This document shows, piece by piece, positions 10,583 to 21,460 of a DNA stretch of 64,000 nucleotides. Source of the stretch: Blakeslea trispora (Eukaryota > Mucoromycota > Mucoromycetes > Mucorales > Choanephoraceae); the NCBI GenBank assembly GCA_025331445.1, contig JAIWNE010000009.1, forward strand, positions 496,001-560,000, in the 5' to 3' direction. The notes under the pieces were generated by a model. It saw only the letters and a list, made by a program, of their open reading frames with translations. It did not search any database and was not told the DNA's origin. The position numbers and the translations under genes are program-made. Position 1 is the stretch's first letter. Each line of letters opens with the position of its first letter.

Positions 10583-11871
10583 GATGCAAGCAGATTGGTG
10601 TATGCTAAGAAAAAAAAAAAAGAAAAATAAAAAGAAGTGAATTAGGTTACAGAAAATCTCGTTTTTTTTTGGGACCAACATGTAACAATTTAAATTCAGC
10701 AAGCATTTGAATAAACAAAATCCTGAACGATGGATGAATACTATTGTCGTCAATTTACTCACTCTGCATATACTTTTAAGGATGAGTTCGTTACCAAATA
10801 AATAGAATAAAATAAAATGAAAAGCACAAGGTTTTCACTATAAAAAAAATTATTTCTCAATTGAAGAACTAAAAAAAGGTTGTCACTTATCACTGTTATA
10901 GCTTTCCTGTTCATCATCCCCTTCAGGGCTAGATGAATAACTGTTGCTCTATAAAAGACAGACTTCTCTGTTGTTTCTCATTGTTTTCTTTTATACTTTC
11001 AACTTACTTTGTAATTTAAGCTAGAACCTGATCGATTTAATAGAAAGGAGGTCCTTTTTTTTTGGGGGTGTTTTTCTTTATTTAAATAATTTAATTTCCA
11101 AAAAAAAAAAAAAAAGAGAAGAAAGACACTTTAATGACTATACAACACTTGATTAAACACACTAAAGTATTTTGTAAGAGAAACTTCTTTTTTGATGGAT
11201 CGATCATAAAGTAATCAAGTTGCGCTAGAACAAAGGCTTTAATGCGCGGAACATAAAGAATAGAGCATGATTGTACAAATCAATTGGTCATTTCATTTTT
11301 ATTTTTTTTCTGACAAGTAACCTTAATTGTATGATTGCGAAGTTGCCTTATTTGGACGCCTTTCTCTCTCTTATGGGCTATGAAAAAAAAAAATTTTTTT
11401 TTCTATTATAAAAAAGTAGGTTCCGATCGTTTAAAGTGTTTGAAAAAAAAATATATATCTTTTCTTGCTTTAATAACTAAACTTACTCCAACTATTTTCT
11501 TATTTTCTATATAATTTTCGCCTCTTTTGTTTAATAACAATTAAATTCTTTTGTGTGTGTTTGTGTTTCTATGAGCAGGTAGATGCATAGAAAATATAAA
11601 AAGAAATATTTTCTTCTCTTTTAAATGTATTTTTATGAACCTGAATTGGAATATGCGCGCACTGATTTTTTTTTTATGAAAGGGGGGGGGGAATTTAATT
11701 CTTTTGCATGAAGAAATAAGATTGATTTGCAGATTTGTACGACTTTGTGTATTTCTATAATTATACCTATTTTTTTTTTGGGGGAGAAGAAAAAGTATAT
11801 ATAAATACTAAAGTCTTTCTTATTTTATTTTTCAACACAACTTTCTTTTTTTTTTTTATTAAATCTACATT
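10583..11871. other. Intergenic region with TATA box for the downstream gene
   Basis: AT-rich spacer with long homopolymers. A TATATAAAT element at about 11797-11805 lies some 70 bp before the plus-strand methyltransferase ATG. On the minus strand, 10890-10950 could encode a Ser/acid-rich C-terminal exon (see findings); otherwise nothing supportable. Confidence 0.45.
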
Positions 11872-13258
11872 ATGGGCAATAATCTCTCTCAACAAAAACT
11901 TGGCAAAAAAAAGCCTTTGGAACTACCTATCCCTGTATTACGTCGAAGTTCATCTACCACAACAGATTCTCAAATGAATTGCTCTACACCAGACGATAGA
12001 GGCATCTTGAGAAAGATCTTGAGCAGAAATTCATCCCATTGTATTGTTGATGAACCTGTTCATGATTATTTCTCAAGGCAGCCTGACAATAGCAGTAAAT
12101 ACTGCATTCAGATGGACAACAATGAACTTGATCGTTTGACAGACGCAGTAAGAAAATTTAAACTTTTTCTTTTTTATATAAAAAATCAATATTCATGCTC
12201 TTTTTTAATAGCATTTTATCTTGAAACATATCTATGATGGCAATGCTTCAGCACCTGTGGATCAAATTCTATCTAAACCTACCTTATTCACCCATGACAA
12301 CTCTCAAGTAACCATCTCAGTACCATCATCACCTACTTCCTTTGATTACCCAAATCATCAACATAGTCCCCGTGTACTCGATGTTGCCTGTGGTCATGGT
12401 GTTTGGGTTATGGAGATGGCCTCTAGCTATCCTCATGCTCAATTCTATGGCATTGACATCTGTCATCAATTTCCAACATCTATCAAGCCAGCCAATGCTC
12501 ATTTCCTTCAACGCGATCTTCTTAATACAGATGGTCTTCCATACCCTGATGGCTATTTCGATTATATTCATATGCGATCTACCTACAACTGTTTCTCTTT
12601 TGATGATGTCAAGGTAATTCTTTGTTCATTGAGTGTCTATGTGTAGATATTCATCTTTAGTTTTCATTAGTTTGTGATGCGTGAATTGTCTCGTGTGTTA
12701 AAGCCAGGTGGATATATGGAAGTCAGAGAAGTAGATCCTATCCTTCAAAATCGTGGTCCTACAACAGATTTCTTTTTCTCTAATTGTAAGTCTATTTATT
12801 CTATTGTCTTCTTCTTCTTCCTGTCTCATCCCTTCTTTTTTTCTTTCTTCATAGTTGCTCAACGTATGCTTGAACATCACCAAGTCGATATCACTTGGCC
12901 TCAACATCTACAACAATTACTCACTCATGAAGCTGGGTTAATGAATCTTCATAAAAAAGAAGTGTCCATGAACTTTGGCGTCTCAAGTCCCTTTGGTAAT
13001 TTGTTGGATGCTAGTGTGGTGGATGCTTGCAAGAGTTATCGACAATTCTTTATGGACTCATGTCAGTTGTCATCTGAAGAATGCGATGAAAAACTTGCTA
13101 TTATTGCCCAAGAATGTGTATCATATCAATCTTATGTTGGCTGCCATATGGCTTGGGGACAAAAACCACTTCATGGTACTATGACACCGTTATCTTCTTA
13201 TGAAGCTGATCATACTATGGTTGACATTGTCCATTTTGCAGATGGCTATATGGAGTAA
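11872..13258 (+). CDS. SAM-dependent methyltransferase with N-myristoylation signal
   Basis: Four exons (11872-12147, 12212-12613, 12671-12785, 12855-13258) give 398 aa. The class I Rossmann core is clear: motif I VLDVACGHGVWVMEMA, acidic motif II FYGIDIC, motif III region PYPDGYFDYIHMR, and VLKPGGYMEVREV as the post-motif strand. This layout matches the LaeA/UMTA-like group expanded in Mucoromycota; the substrate is unknown. The N-terminus is MGNNLSQQK: Gly2, Ser6 and a nearby Lys fit the N-myristoyltransferase consensus, suggesting membrane attachment (inference). Residues 20-90 are Ser/Thr-rich and probably disordered. A paralogue lies at 50284-51685 on the other strand and lacks Gly2. Confidence 0.88.
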
Positions 13259-14400
13259 TTTTCTTTTTTTTTTATTTCTTTGCATCATTATACCTCTATT
13301 TTATACTATCTATCTATCTATCTATATATAGCCCCACTTATCCTCTTAAGGATCATACCCTTCCTTTATCTACTCTCCCTTAAAAAAAAGTCTTTCATTC
13401 ATTTTGTACAAAGTTAGTAAAATAAATATTATGCATCATCTACAAGTTAACAACAGCCAGGAATAATAATAAAAAAAGAGCTCTACTTTAAAAGTTTAAT
13501 TTAATTAAATGAACCCAGAAACATGGTCTATGTTCAAGTATTTCATCCTGCGTTGTCTCTAACATAACCAGAAGAAAATTCAACTCAACATGCTTTTATG
13601 CAGCCAGAACAATCATCTCCACTTTAAATCAAAATAAGCTCTCTCTCTCTACTTTTTTATGAAATAGTCCGCCTGTCTAACCTGTCTTTAATTTCAGGAG
13701 GAAAGGCAGCTATTCTTTTTTTTTTTTAAAAAAAAAAATTGCTTCTCAGATAAATTCAATAGCCATCCCGTCCGAGATATAGGTTGCTTAATGTGCCTCT
13801 GAACTTATAACAACAAAAAATAGTGTTAGCATTCAAAAATCTTTACCTAAAGACTTTCAGATAAAAAACAAAAAAAAAAAAACTGAGCACATCAGGCTAT
13901 TAGGAGAAACTTTTTTTTTTTGAACAAATTGGTCCACAATTTAAGCTGGGGGGGGGGAGGCCAGAGAGAAAGAGGATACGACTAAAATTCTAAAAGACCG
14001 CTATGTATGATAGTGTAACACATTCAAGCCAATTAAAACTGTATATAGCAATTTTCGTGTTCCCCCTTTAGATGATGGTGATTATTTTTTTTTAGGGAAC
14101 TGACATCTAGACAACAAAACTTTTCCCCACTCCAACTTATTCCCTAGCAAAAGAAAAGCGAGATTCAACGCTCAAAATAAGGGTGTTAAAGGAAATCTTT
14201 TAAAATAGAATGTTCCTAAAGTTATTTCTGAAGAAGTAACTGAAATCAATAAAGATTGGTGGTGAAATGGATATGTCAGCCCTTTTCCGCCTTAGAGATA
14301 GTGTATCCTCTGGTGAGAAGAGAAGCATTTATTACACTAAGGACTCTACCATTACAAAGAGGAGTCCAGCAAGTTAGACCCCAAATCTACCTTGTTCAAC
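13259..14400. other. Intergenic region with CTAT tandem repeat
   Basis: No gene. A short (CTAT)n tract occupies about 13306-13324 just after the methyltransferase stop, and the rest is A/T homopolymer-rich unique sequence leading into the transposon relics. Confidence 0.5.
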
Positions 14401-14429
14401 TTTGGTATCACTGTTGTCAACAGTGATAT

Positions 14430-15992
14430 CCAGGAACAAAATGAAGACGCAGGATGCTGAAAACAAGCTGACCCATTTTCAGAGAGAATGGATCAAGATG
14501 AGCGATTGCATTGATTCGTTGTGTGAGCGGGTGAAGCCTGAGATGAATAAGAGAAAGAAGAGCAACACAGTTGGTTCATACAACCAATACCGCTTATCCT
14601 CTGTCCTCTTGTACTTTGAACTTTGTTTGGAAGGAATGGGGATGAACAAGGCATCTCAGAAAGTATCTGAATTTTTCTGGTCAAGCTACTCAAAGGATGC
14701 CCCGCTTAAGAAGCATCATGAGTTGGGTAAAGGGATACCTTGAGCACAATGATCTCTCAGATCACAGCCAAGGTATTCACACCACAAGGCAATCCTTCTT
14801 GAGTCACAACGACATAAAGATGCAAGTCGTAGAATATATGCAGAGAACCAAGCCTGCTGAAAAATCGCTTGTGGCCATGAAGGACTTCATTGAAACTGAA
14901 GTAATCCCTTCTTCTTTGGGTGTTCCATGGAACTGTCATCATTTCTAACATTCACAAGTATTTGCATGCATGGGGCTATTCTTATCGCAACAAGAAAGAG
15001 AAGATGTGGTCAAGTACTGCAAAGAATGGCTTTACGTATGGTAGACTACATGCGTAGATCCGAGTTTTACGAAGGAGATCAAGAAAAAATGTTCTTGAAC
15101 CAGTTGTTTTGGAGGGTGAAGAGAAGGTTGTATTCGTCACTCATGATAAACCAACCTTTTACGCCAATGATGACAAAAATGACATTTGGAGTTTGGAAGG
15201 TAAACCTTTCATTCACAAAAAAAAAGAGGGGATCCTCCATTATGGTAAGTGAATTCCAGTGCCCCTATCATGGGACGATGAAGTTGGGTGGATGGACCTC
15301 CCGCAAGTTTTTCAAAGCTGGAGAAAGTAGCAGAGACGGTTGGTGGACTCATAAAGACATGGTCTCTCAGCTGAACTAGGTCATTGGGCTGTTCGAAAAC
15401 TTACATCCTCACTGCCGAGCTGTATTCCTGTTTGACCACAGTTCAAACCATGTTGCTTACAGTGATGACGCATTGGTTGTAAGTCGTATGACTCTCAACG
15501 AGAAACCATCGTCTCTGATTGATAAACATCAGTTCAGAGACACAACCCGTCAAACTCTCGACCGGTGAGCTTCTTCATCAGTCATTTTTTTTATGAGAAG
15601 TAAATCTCTTCTCACGACTCCAAAGGGTGGACCCAAAACCAAACGAGTCAGATATTTTAAAGGTAAACCGCACATGTATGTTCGAAACAAACTCTATCCA
15701 AAATACCACTGCGAATTTAATTGGATAGAGATGTATTGGGGATTGGTCTAGAGAGAGGCGAGACTGAGGTGTGATTACACATCCAAGTCTCTCGAAAAGA
15801 GCATTCCCATGCTTCTTGAACAATGCAGGAGATGTCAAAAAAATCAAAAGATTTTTTTCTCAATGTTGTTTGAACTGTATCGAAGCATATAGTAAGCACG
15901 ACGATGGTAGAGAAATAGCAAAAGAGTTGAAGAAATTGGTAGAAAAAAAATATTTGTCCCATAGAAAAGTGAGAGCTCTTCAAGACATTTAA
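14430..15992 (+). pseudogene. Decayed DDE-superfamily transposase
   Basis: Fragments of one transposase appear in shifting frames on the plus strand. An N-terminal helical region (TVGSYNQYRLSSVLLYF) and HTH-like part (GIHTTRQSFLSHNDIKMQVV) are followed by HKYLHAWGYSYR, then FVTHDKPTFYANDDKNDIW with the first catalytic Asp, then GSSIMVSEFQCPYHGTM, then FLFDHSSNH with the second Asp, and LYPKYHCEFNWIEMYWG with the catalytic Glu. This order fits an IS630/Tc1-like DDE enzyme with the long DHSSNH variant common in Mucoromycota and Basidiomycota genomes. At least three frameshifts and several stops separate the pieces, so it is not functional. Terminal inverted repeats were not found. It lies tail-to-tail with the Helitron relic. 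Confidence 0.85.
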
Positions 15993-16058
15993 AGAAGCAC
16001 TCAATGATGGATTGCTCTCAATTGTGATTTAATTATGCTTCTCAAAGGAAAGAAATCC

Positions 16059-17870
16059 TCAAAAAATGATTGACAGATCGTATAATCGATCCTTACCAAA
16101 AGCAAAACATTTAGGTACTTTATCCCAGATAACCAGTTTGGTTTTGCAAAGTCGTTTGGCTAAATCGCTGTTTTTTTTTTTGTTGAAATGTAACAGGTGG
16201 ATGTTTCGTTCAATCTTATGAAAATCTTCAGTCGAAAGTGAGATGTTGTACCACCAGTCAAAAAGCAAAGAAGCGATGCCAGAAGATGCAACACATAGAA
16301 CAATTTTTCTTTGACTACGTAGGTAGCTGCTTAGTGTGTTGTAGACAAAGGTTTTTCCTGTACCAGCTGGACTATGCAAGAAAAAACGTATAGCATCATC
16401 AGAGGTGTCAAGGCCTGTATCAGTCACAGAAGTGATAGACTACAGCTTTTCAACTATTGTATCAAATGCATGCTTTTGGTCTGAATTGAATAATGCATAG
16501 TTCGTTCTATATGCACCTTCTTCTTCTCGCACGTTGTAAGCCAACCGCTCATCTACCAAAGAGTTACCTCTACGTTCAAAACTGGTATCATTATCGAGAG
16601 CAGCAACCCAATCGTGCTCGAATGTTGGAAGACCAAACTCATCAAAGGATCTGCTCAGTTCTTTCAACTTGGCGTCGATAAGATAGAGACTATAGTCAAG
16701 AAAAGGGAATAAGATTATCACGCATAGAGCTGCGAAATTGCATCCGCAATGCGTTGGGATCTGTCAGTTGACCAAAGTTTAAAGCAGTAACGAACAAACT
16801 GCGGAGGCTATCACCAGAAGAAAACAAACTTGCCTCTTCAAAACACCGGACCCGTTCTTGGTTATATTCAATCAAATGTAACTGAAGGCATGTCTGTTTA
16901 AATGTTGTGCATTAAAGTCTATAGACTATCTTTAGGTCATCAAATGACTTGGAGCCCGCAACGTTTATCAAAAGAAGTCGAAGGTAGAATCTCTCCCCAC
17001 ATGTAGGACTACAATATGGAATTCTACCAATTGCAAAACCTTTCTTTCTTACTTTCCAAGATCTGCGAGTTTGATCCCCATACATAATACTTTGGAAAGT
17101 CTTGGTAAAGATACTTTTGAGCAGTGGGATTCCTCTCATAATATTTAAGATACGCAATCAGCATGGAACTGCTGTCAGCTAGGATCTGCCGAATCTCAGG
17201 TACTGAAGCATCTTCAAGAAAATAAACGGGATATTAATTTGGTAGATGAAGAGCTAAAGAGGTAACAGTAGAATCTTCTTTGTGCACTTTGCACTGAAAA
17301 AGTCCTCCAAAAGCTTCAGTTGGACCACTGTAACGTCCTTGGAGATGCTTGCTAATATCGTCTCGAGTATCACTCTGTCTCAAAGTGGTACGATCTGAAC
17401 CTTTATAGATATACTTGTTGATGTACTTGATTGCCTCTACACCTTGACAACATTCTACGTTGATGTGTGCCTTGTACTTTTTTGATAAGAATGGATTGTA
17501 AGATAGTATCCATTTGTTGTCAATTTCAATACGACCTGAATCTTTTGAAACGGGATTTGGTATACTATAACGATTGGTAGGGTCTACTATAGCATAGCAC
17601 TTGTAAGTAAGATAACTATTCTCGCTAACTACTGTTGCCTCTGAGTAAGTTTTAGGAAACCTTTCAGTGCATTTAAGTCGAACCTTAGAATCCTTTTAGT
17701 CATGCATGGAAATATCAGGTTCAAATCACCACAAGAAGCCATGCACTATGTTCTTAGTGATGACTTCATAAAGCTCAAGATCTAATTCCCTGGAGGGTAG
17801 CTCAGCTGAAATGATTTGGTCTGCTTTGTCTCTTCACCTAGTGTTTATTTTGCCACTGATTAAATATACG
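16059..17870 (-). pseudogene. Decayed Helitron Rep/helicase fragment
   Basis: Read on the minus strand from 17870 downward, pieces match the Helitron protein in order: a segment ending ISAELPSRELDLELYEVI, FPKTYSEATVV, INVECCQGVEAIKYINKYIY, the segment HLQGRYSGPTEAFGG, then RKKGFAIGRIPYC and GERFYLRLLLINVAGSKS, then the PIF1-like helicase part with Walker A SPAGTGKTFVYNTL and a Walker B region reading WDKVP instead of the usual WDE(V/A)P. Multiple in-frame stops and frameshifts break it, and the N-terminal zinc-finger/HUH Rep motif and 3' helicase motifs are missing. Helitrons move by rolling-circle replication; this copy is dead. Confidence 0.85.
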
Positions 17871-19137
17871 AAAAAAAAAAATGCAGAGATCCAAAAATAT
17901 TACCCTTACAACTAATAAGAAAAATTTAGTTCCCAAGCTTGAGCGTTTTTGTTTTTATCATCTGCCTTCTAAATCACAACAACTGTATTTCAAATTTTGC
18001 TGAAGAGGATCCACCTTAATCTCTAACAATTCTTTGGAATAAACCTTTTGTATAAGCTTTGCTGGCTTATGAAGTTCTTGAGCAAAAGCAGCTTTCTTGC
18101 ATTGCTTTTTAAATAAAGATCAAGAGGCTAAATTCATATCGCTTTTCAGGATCATGTAAAATGAGCAAAAAGACTTCATGTTTTCTTATTCTGTATGTCA
18201 TTGTCTTTCTTTTCATATTCGTTCATACAAATATCTCTTATCAGCTAATACAACATTCAAACTCGAAAATGGCATCGAATTCAAGCATTAGTACATTGCA
18301 CATTTGTCAAATATGGATACTTTTGTCTTGATAGAAACACTCAAATGACAACCTAATGATACTTTATGAATTCTCTGATATATACCATACTTCTCAAAAA
18401 AAAAAAAGGATTCCATCAAGTAGTATTTGGGTCGACAAGGTATGTCAGATATGGTCACTGAGACCGAAGTCATACTAGGCTATACATCAAGAGATCGTTC
18501 ATCGATACTGGGATCATTGTAAGAAGGGAAGACGTGTAAAAATAACTGTCCAATAAAAAAATAAAAAGTTACCCGAAACAAGGAAAATAGATGGTCCGAA
18601 ATTGTACACGAAAGCACTTTCTCTCTCTCTGTTAGTATATTCATGTTAGTAACTGTCAAAAAAGAAAAAGAGGGAGAATGCTGTGATCGGCTAACAAGCT
18701 TTTGTGTTATCTTTAAATCTAACTTTTCTGCCCTTTTTTTTCTCTCTCTGAAAATAGGTCCCTTAATATCTTTTGAGTTCCCGCTTATTGGTTCCTTTTT
18801 TTTTTGTGGGGAAACGGGTGAATTCTTTATTTACCCGTGCTGTTACTTTCCAGCCTGATACGAAAACAATATAGAAAAAAAAAGGGAGGCCTGTTTGTGC
18901 CATGTTAGTTGCTTGATGTCTCTTCCGTAAAAGCCAAAAAAAAGAAGATCCACAAATAATAAAAAAGTAAAGTAAAAGTAAAAAAAAGAAAAAGTTTGCG
19001 TTTGCTATTTATTCTATATTTTTCACGTGGAAATTGGCTTGATCAAAGCCCTTTATCCAAGTATACCTATTTTTATTCTTTTTTATTCTTTTCTTTCTCT
19101 TATTTTCAGTTATTCTTTTTCCTTAACATTCTTACTT
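17871..19137. other. Intergenic region upstream of the bZIP gene
   Basis: Contains no supportable gene. The first few hundred bases may still be decayed Helitron sequence. The last 250 bp are T/CT-rich and probably hold the bZIP promoter and 5' leader, including a possible 5'UTR acceptor TTTTCAG at about 19103-19109. Confidence 0.4.
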
Positions 19138-20661
19138 ATGTCTTCAGATATACAACACCAGTTTAATCCTCAGTCACACTACGGTAGTTCGTTAGGTGCG
19201 ATCTACGTGAGCAATATTCCACTTTCACAGCAACAACAGCCTTATGAACAACCCATGAAAATTCGCAAGAAGCCTGGTAGAAAACCTAACCCTGCTTCAC
19301 CTGCACTACGCAAAGCACAAAACAGAGCAGCACAACGCGCTTTTCGCGAACGTAAAGAGAAACACCTAAAGGACTTGGAAAACACAATTAAGCAACTACG
19401 AGAACAGAGAAGTCATGCCATGAAAGAACTGAACTTGACAAAAAGTAAGATGGATGCCTATCGTGCTGAAAATTGGTACCTTAAAGGAGTCGTCTTGACG
19501 CTTCAGTTTGTCTGTCTACATCACAACATTCATATCCCGACCCATTCTCCATACCTGACAGAAGAAGCTTTAAGTGACATGGCCAAGACAACACCGCATG
19601 CTATTGAAGCATACGTCAATGCTTACACCAGAAACAACATCAACCTTAAACCTACCATGGCAGCTCATTTTTCCAATATTGAATTAGATCAGGACATCAA
19701 CATGTCTCCCGAGCCAGAGCCTTATTTAGATGAAGAAGACGAAGAGGAAGAAGAGGAGAGACTAGGGGAAGACGAAGAAGAAGAAGAAGAGAGAGAAAGA
19801 GAAATATTGGCTAAGAGAGAAGATTGGGTTGAGACTGAAGAGAACAAGACAGTCGTTCCAATCCCACAAGCACTGAATGATGAAAAGTTGGAGAAGCAAC
19901 CTAACCCATCTAGTATCAGTGCCATTCAACGGCTTCGACTCCAGCTTCGACTTCAATCGACACTATCGAATATCGGAAAATCAGCTGCGCGCTTACAGCC
20001 TACTATCTTGCAGCTGGCAATTCCACATGATCCACGAATTGATTTGATACCTACACCTCACATGCGAGATCGTATGATTCTGTTTCGAGATTTGATGGAT
20101 TACGATCGCTGCTTTGCCATGTTACTGAATGGTGCCATGTATCATGGTGGAGATCCTACTATGAGTGCTAGCTGGGAATTACCACCCGAGTTTTTTGCAG
20201 AGTTTTGGTATTTGGCAATCAACTATGATGTGAGTCGAACCAACACCTGGCGAAGACTAAAGGGATTGCCAGAGATCACAGCCAAGAATTCACTAGAAAA
20301 AGAGCAAACATGGAATACAATGTCATTTGCTGAAAACCAAGAGCCAGCCAGTCTTTGGACGGACGATGTTTTTGCACAAATGACAGAAGGTATGCCAACA
20401 TTACAACCTTTGGATTCAAATCATCTTGCAAGTGGGTTCGACTTTGGATCGCCTAATTTAGATATGCTGGATCAATCGTTTTTATTACATCGACCAGGCT
20501 ATCATGATGCAATGAACTCATCTTTATCAGAATCACCAGAAAGACAACGATCACCGAGTATGGGTAAGTCGTCTTTCTGCTTTGTTCTTCTTTATACTGA
20601 TTCATCCATATTAGGCATCATGATGAACCTCATGAGTTCGCTTTCTACTGATATGTCATAG
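19138..20661 (+). CDS. PAP1/YAP-type bZIP transcription factor with DUF3425-like domain
   Basis: Two exons (19138-20563 and 20615-20661) encode 490 aa. The basic region at about residues 50-75 contains QNRAAQRAFRERK, the NxxAQxxFR signature of the Pap1/Yap subgroup, followed by a short leucine zipper to about residue 117. A Glu/Asp-rich stretch (about residues 198-225) follows. The region LAIPHDPRIDLIPTPHMRDR and WELPPEFFAEFWYL resembles the DUF3425 domain found C-terminal to bZIPs in filamentous fungi. Although the frame is open from 19027, the Met at 19138 follows a hydrophobic, pyrimidine-encoded stretch that looks like 5'UTR. The 51-nt intron has no stop and keeps frame if retained. Yap factors typically answer oxidative or metal stress; that role is inferred. 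Confidence 0.9.
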   Translation: MSSDIQHQFNPQSHYGSSLGAIYVSNIPLSQQQQPYEQPMKIRKKPGRKPNPASPALRKAQNRAAQRAFRERKEKHLKDLENTIKQLREQRSHAMKELNLTKSKMDAYRAENWYLKGVVLTLQFVCLHHNIHIPTHSPYLTEEALSDMAKTTPHAIEAYVNAYTRNNINLKPTMAAHFSNIELDQDINMSPEPEPYLDEEDEEEEEERLGEDEEEEEEREREILAKREDWVETEENKTVVPIPQALNDEKLEKQPNPSSISAIQRLRLQLRLQSTLSNIGKSAARLQPTILQLAIPHDPRIDLIPTPHMRDRMILFRDLMDYDRCFAMLLNGAMYHGGDPTMSASWELPPEFFAEFWYLAINYDVSRTNTWRRLKGLPEITAKNSLEKEQTWNTMSFAENQEPASLWTDDVFAQMTEGMPTLQPLDSNHLASGFDFGSPNLDMLDQSFLLHRPGYHDAMNSSLSESPERQRSPSMGKSSFCFVLLYTDSSILGIMMNLMSSLSTDMS

Positions 20662-20814
20662 CCCTTGTTTTGCTTTATTCTATATCTATTCCCTCTTTGT
20701 TTCAACATTGTATATCAAATGGCACTTGCTTTCTGTCTATTTGAACTCATAAAAGTCATTACAGCAAAGATTTCTTTTTTTTTTATTCATCTGTTTACTT
20801 TATGGTGAAAGCTA

Positions 20815-21460
20815 TCAAACTAATAAAACTAAGCTGCCAACGACAACACCAGTCATGATGGCATAGGTAGAATAACCTTGATTTGAAGCACCGCTTGCTT
20901 TAGTATCTACATTTGGTTTAGGTGAAGCACTGGCTGATGTTGGCCGTGCTAGCATAACAGAGCTGCTAATTGCTGAAGGAGCAATTGATGCACTAGAAGC
21001 TACAAAACGAAAAGAAGATGAAAAGACATCATTTTAGTCGCTCAATGTTAAACTTACGAGCTGAACTCTTTGGGGCAGCAGAAACTGATGATGTGGCGTT
21101 TTTGTCTTCAAGAGTAACTTTCAGTTCAGGTTGTTGCACAGATAATGGCCTTCAATGTGAAGAAAGTAAACGGCATTTTAGAACATCTTACTCCTCTCTC
21201 TCTCCTTTTGTATCTTACCAATTTGCTGTAATACACGCTTGTCTACAATCTTTAGAACCCTGTTTATCACAATCAGCAATACAACTGTTGGCTGTCATCA
21301 CTAAAATGAGAATACATGTTATTATTCAATTATTATTGTTATATCTGTATCCATATTTACCACATTTATCAAGACACGGTCGATCTATAGGTTGACAGTT
21401 ACAAGCAGCTGAAACAGAAGAAGCAAAGAGTAAGGCAGAAAGTGCAATTAATGTTTTCAT
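20815..21460 (-). CDS. Small secreted Cys-rich GPI-anchored protein (paralogue of the 36.5 kb gene)
   Basis: Four exons (21460-21361, 21300-21219, 21149-21058, 20999-20815) encode 152 aa. A signal peptide (MKTLIALSALLFASSVSA) is followed at once by an eight-cysteine module: C-x-C-x6-C-x3-C-x6-C-x3-C-x7-C-x3-C-x4-W-P. A Ser/Thr/Ala-rich stalk follows, then a hydrophobic tail (YAIMTGVVVGSLVLLV) without basic residues, typical of GPI-anchor signals. The first intron falls after the first base of the codon following the fourth Cys, exactly as in the paralogue at 36465. A TATAAAAAG element lies about 45 bp upstream of the ATG. The spacing does not fit CFEM or hydrophobin patterns. Cell-wall or surface role is inferred; the family is not recognised. 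Confidence 0.85.

Noticed and set aside
19027..19137. In-frame N-terminal extension of the bZIP protein
   Set aside because: It has no ATG-context support, is hydrophobic because of pyrimidine-rich DNA, and resembles 5'UTR; the Met at 19138 begins normal protein sequence.
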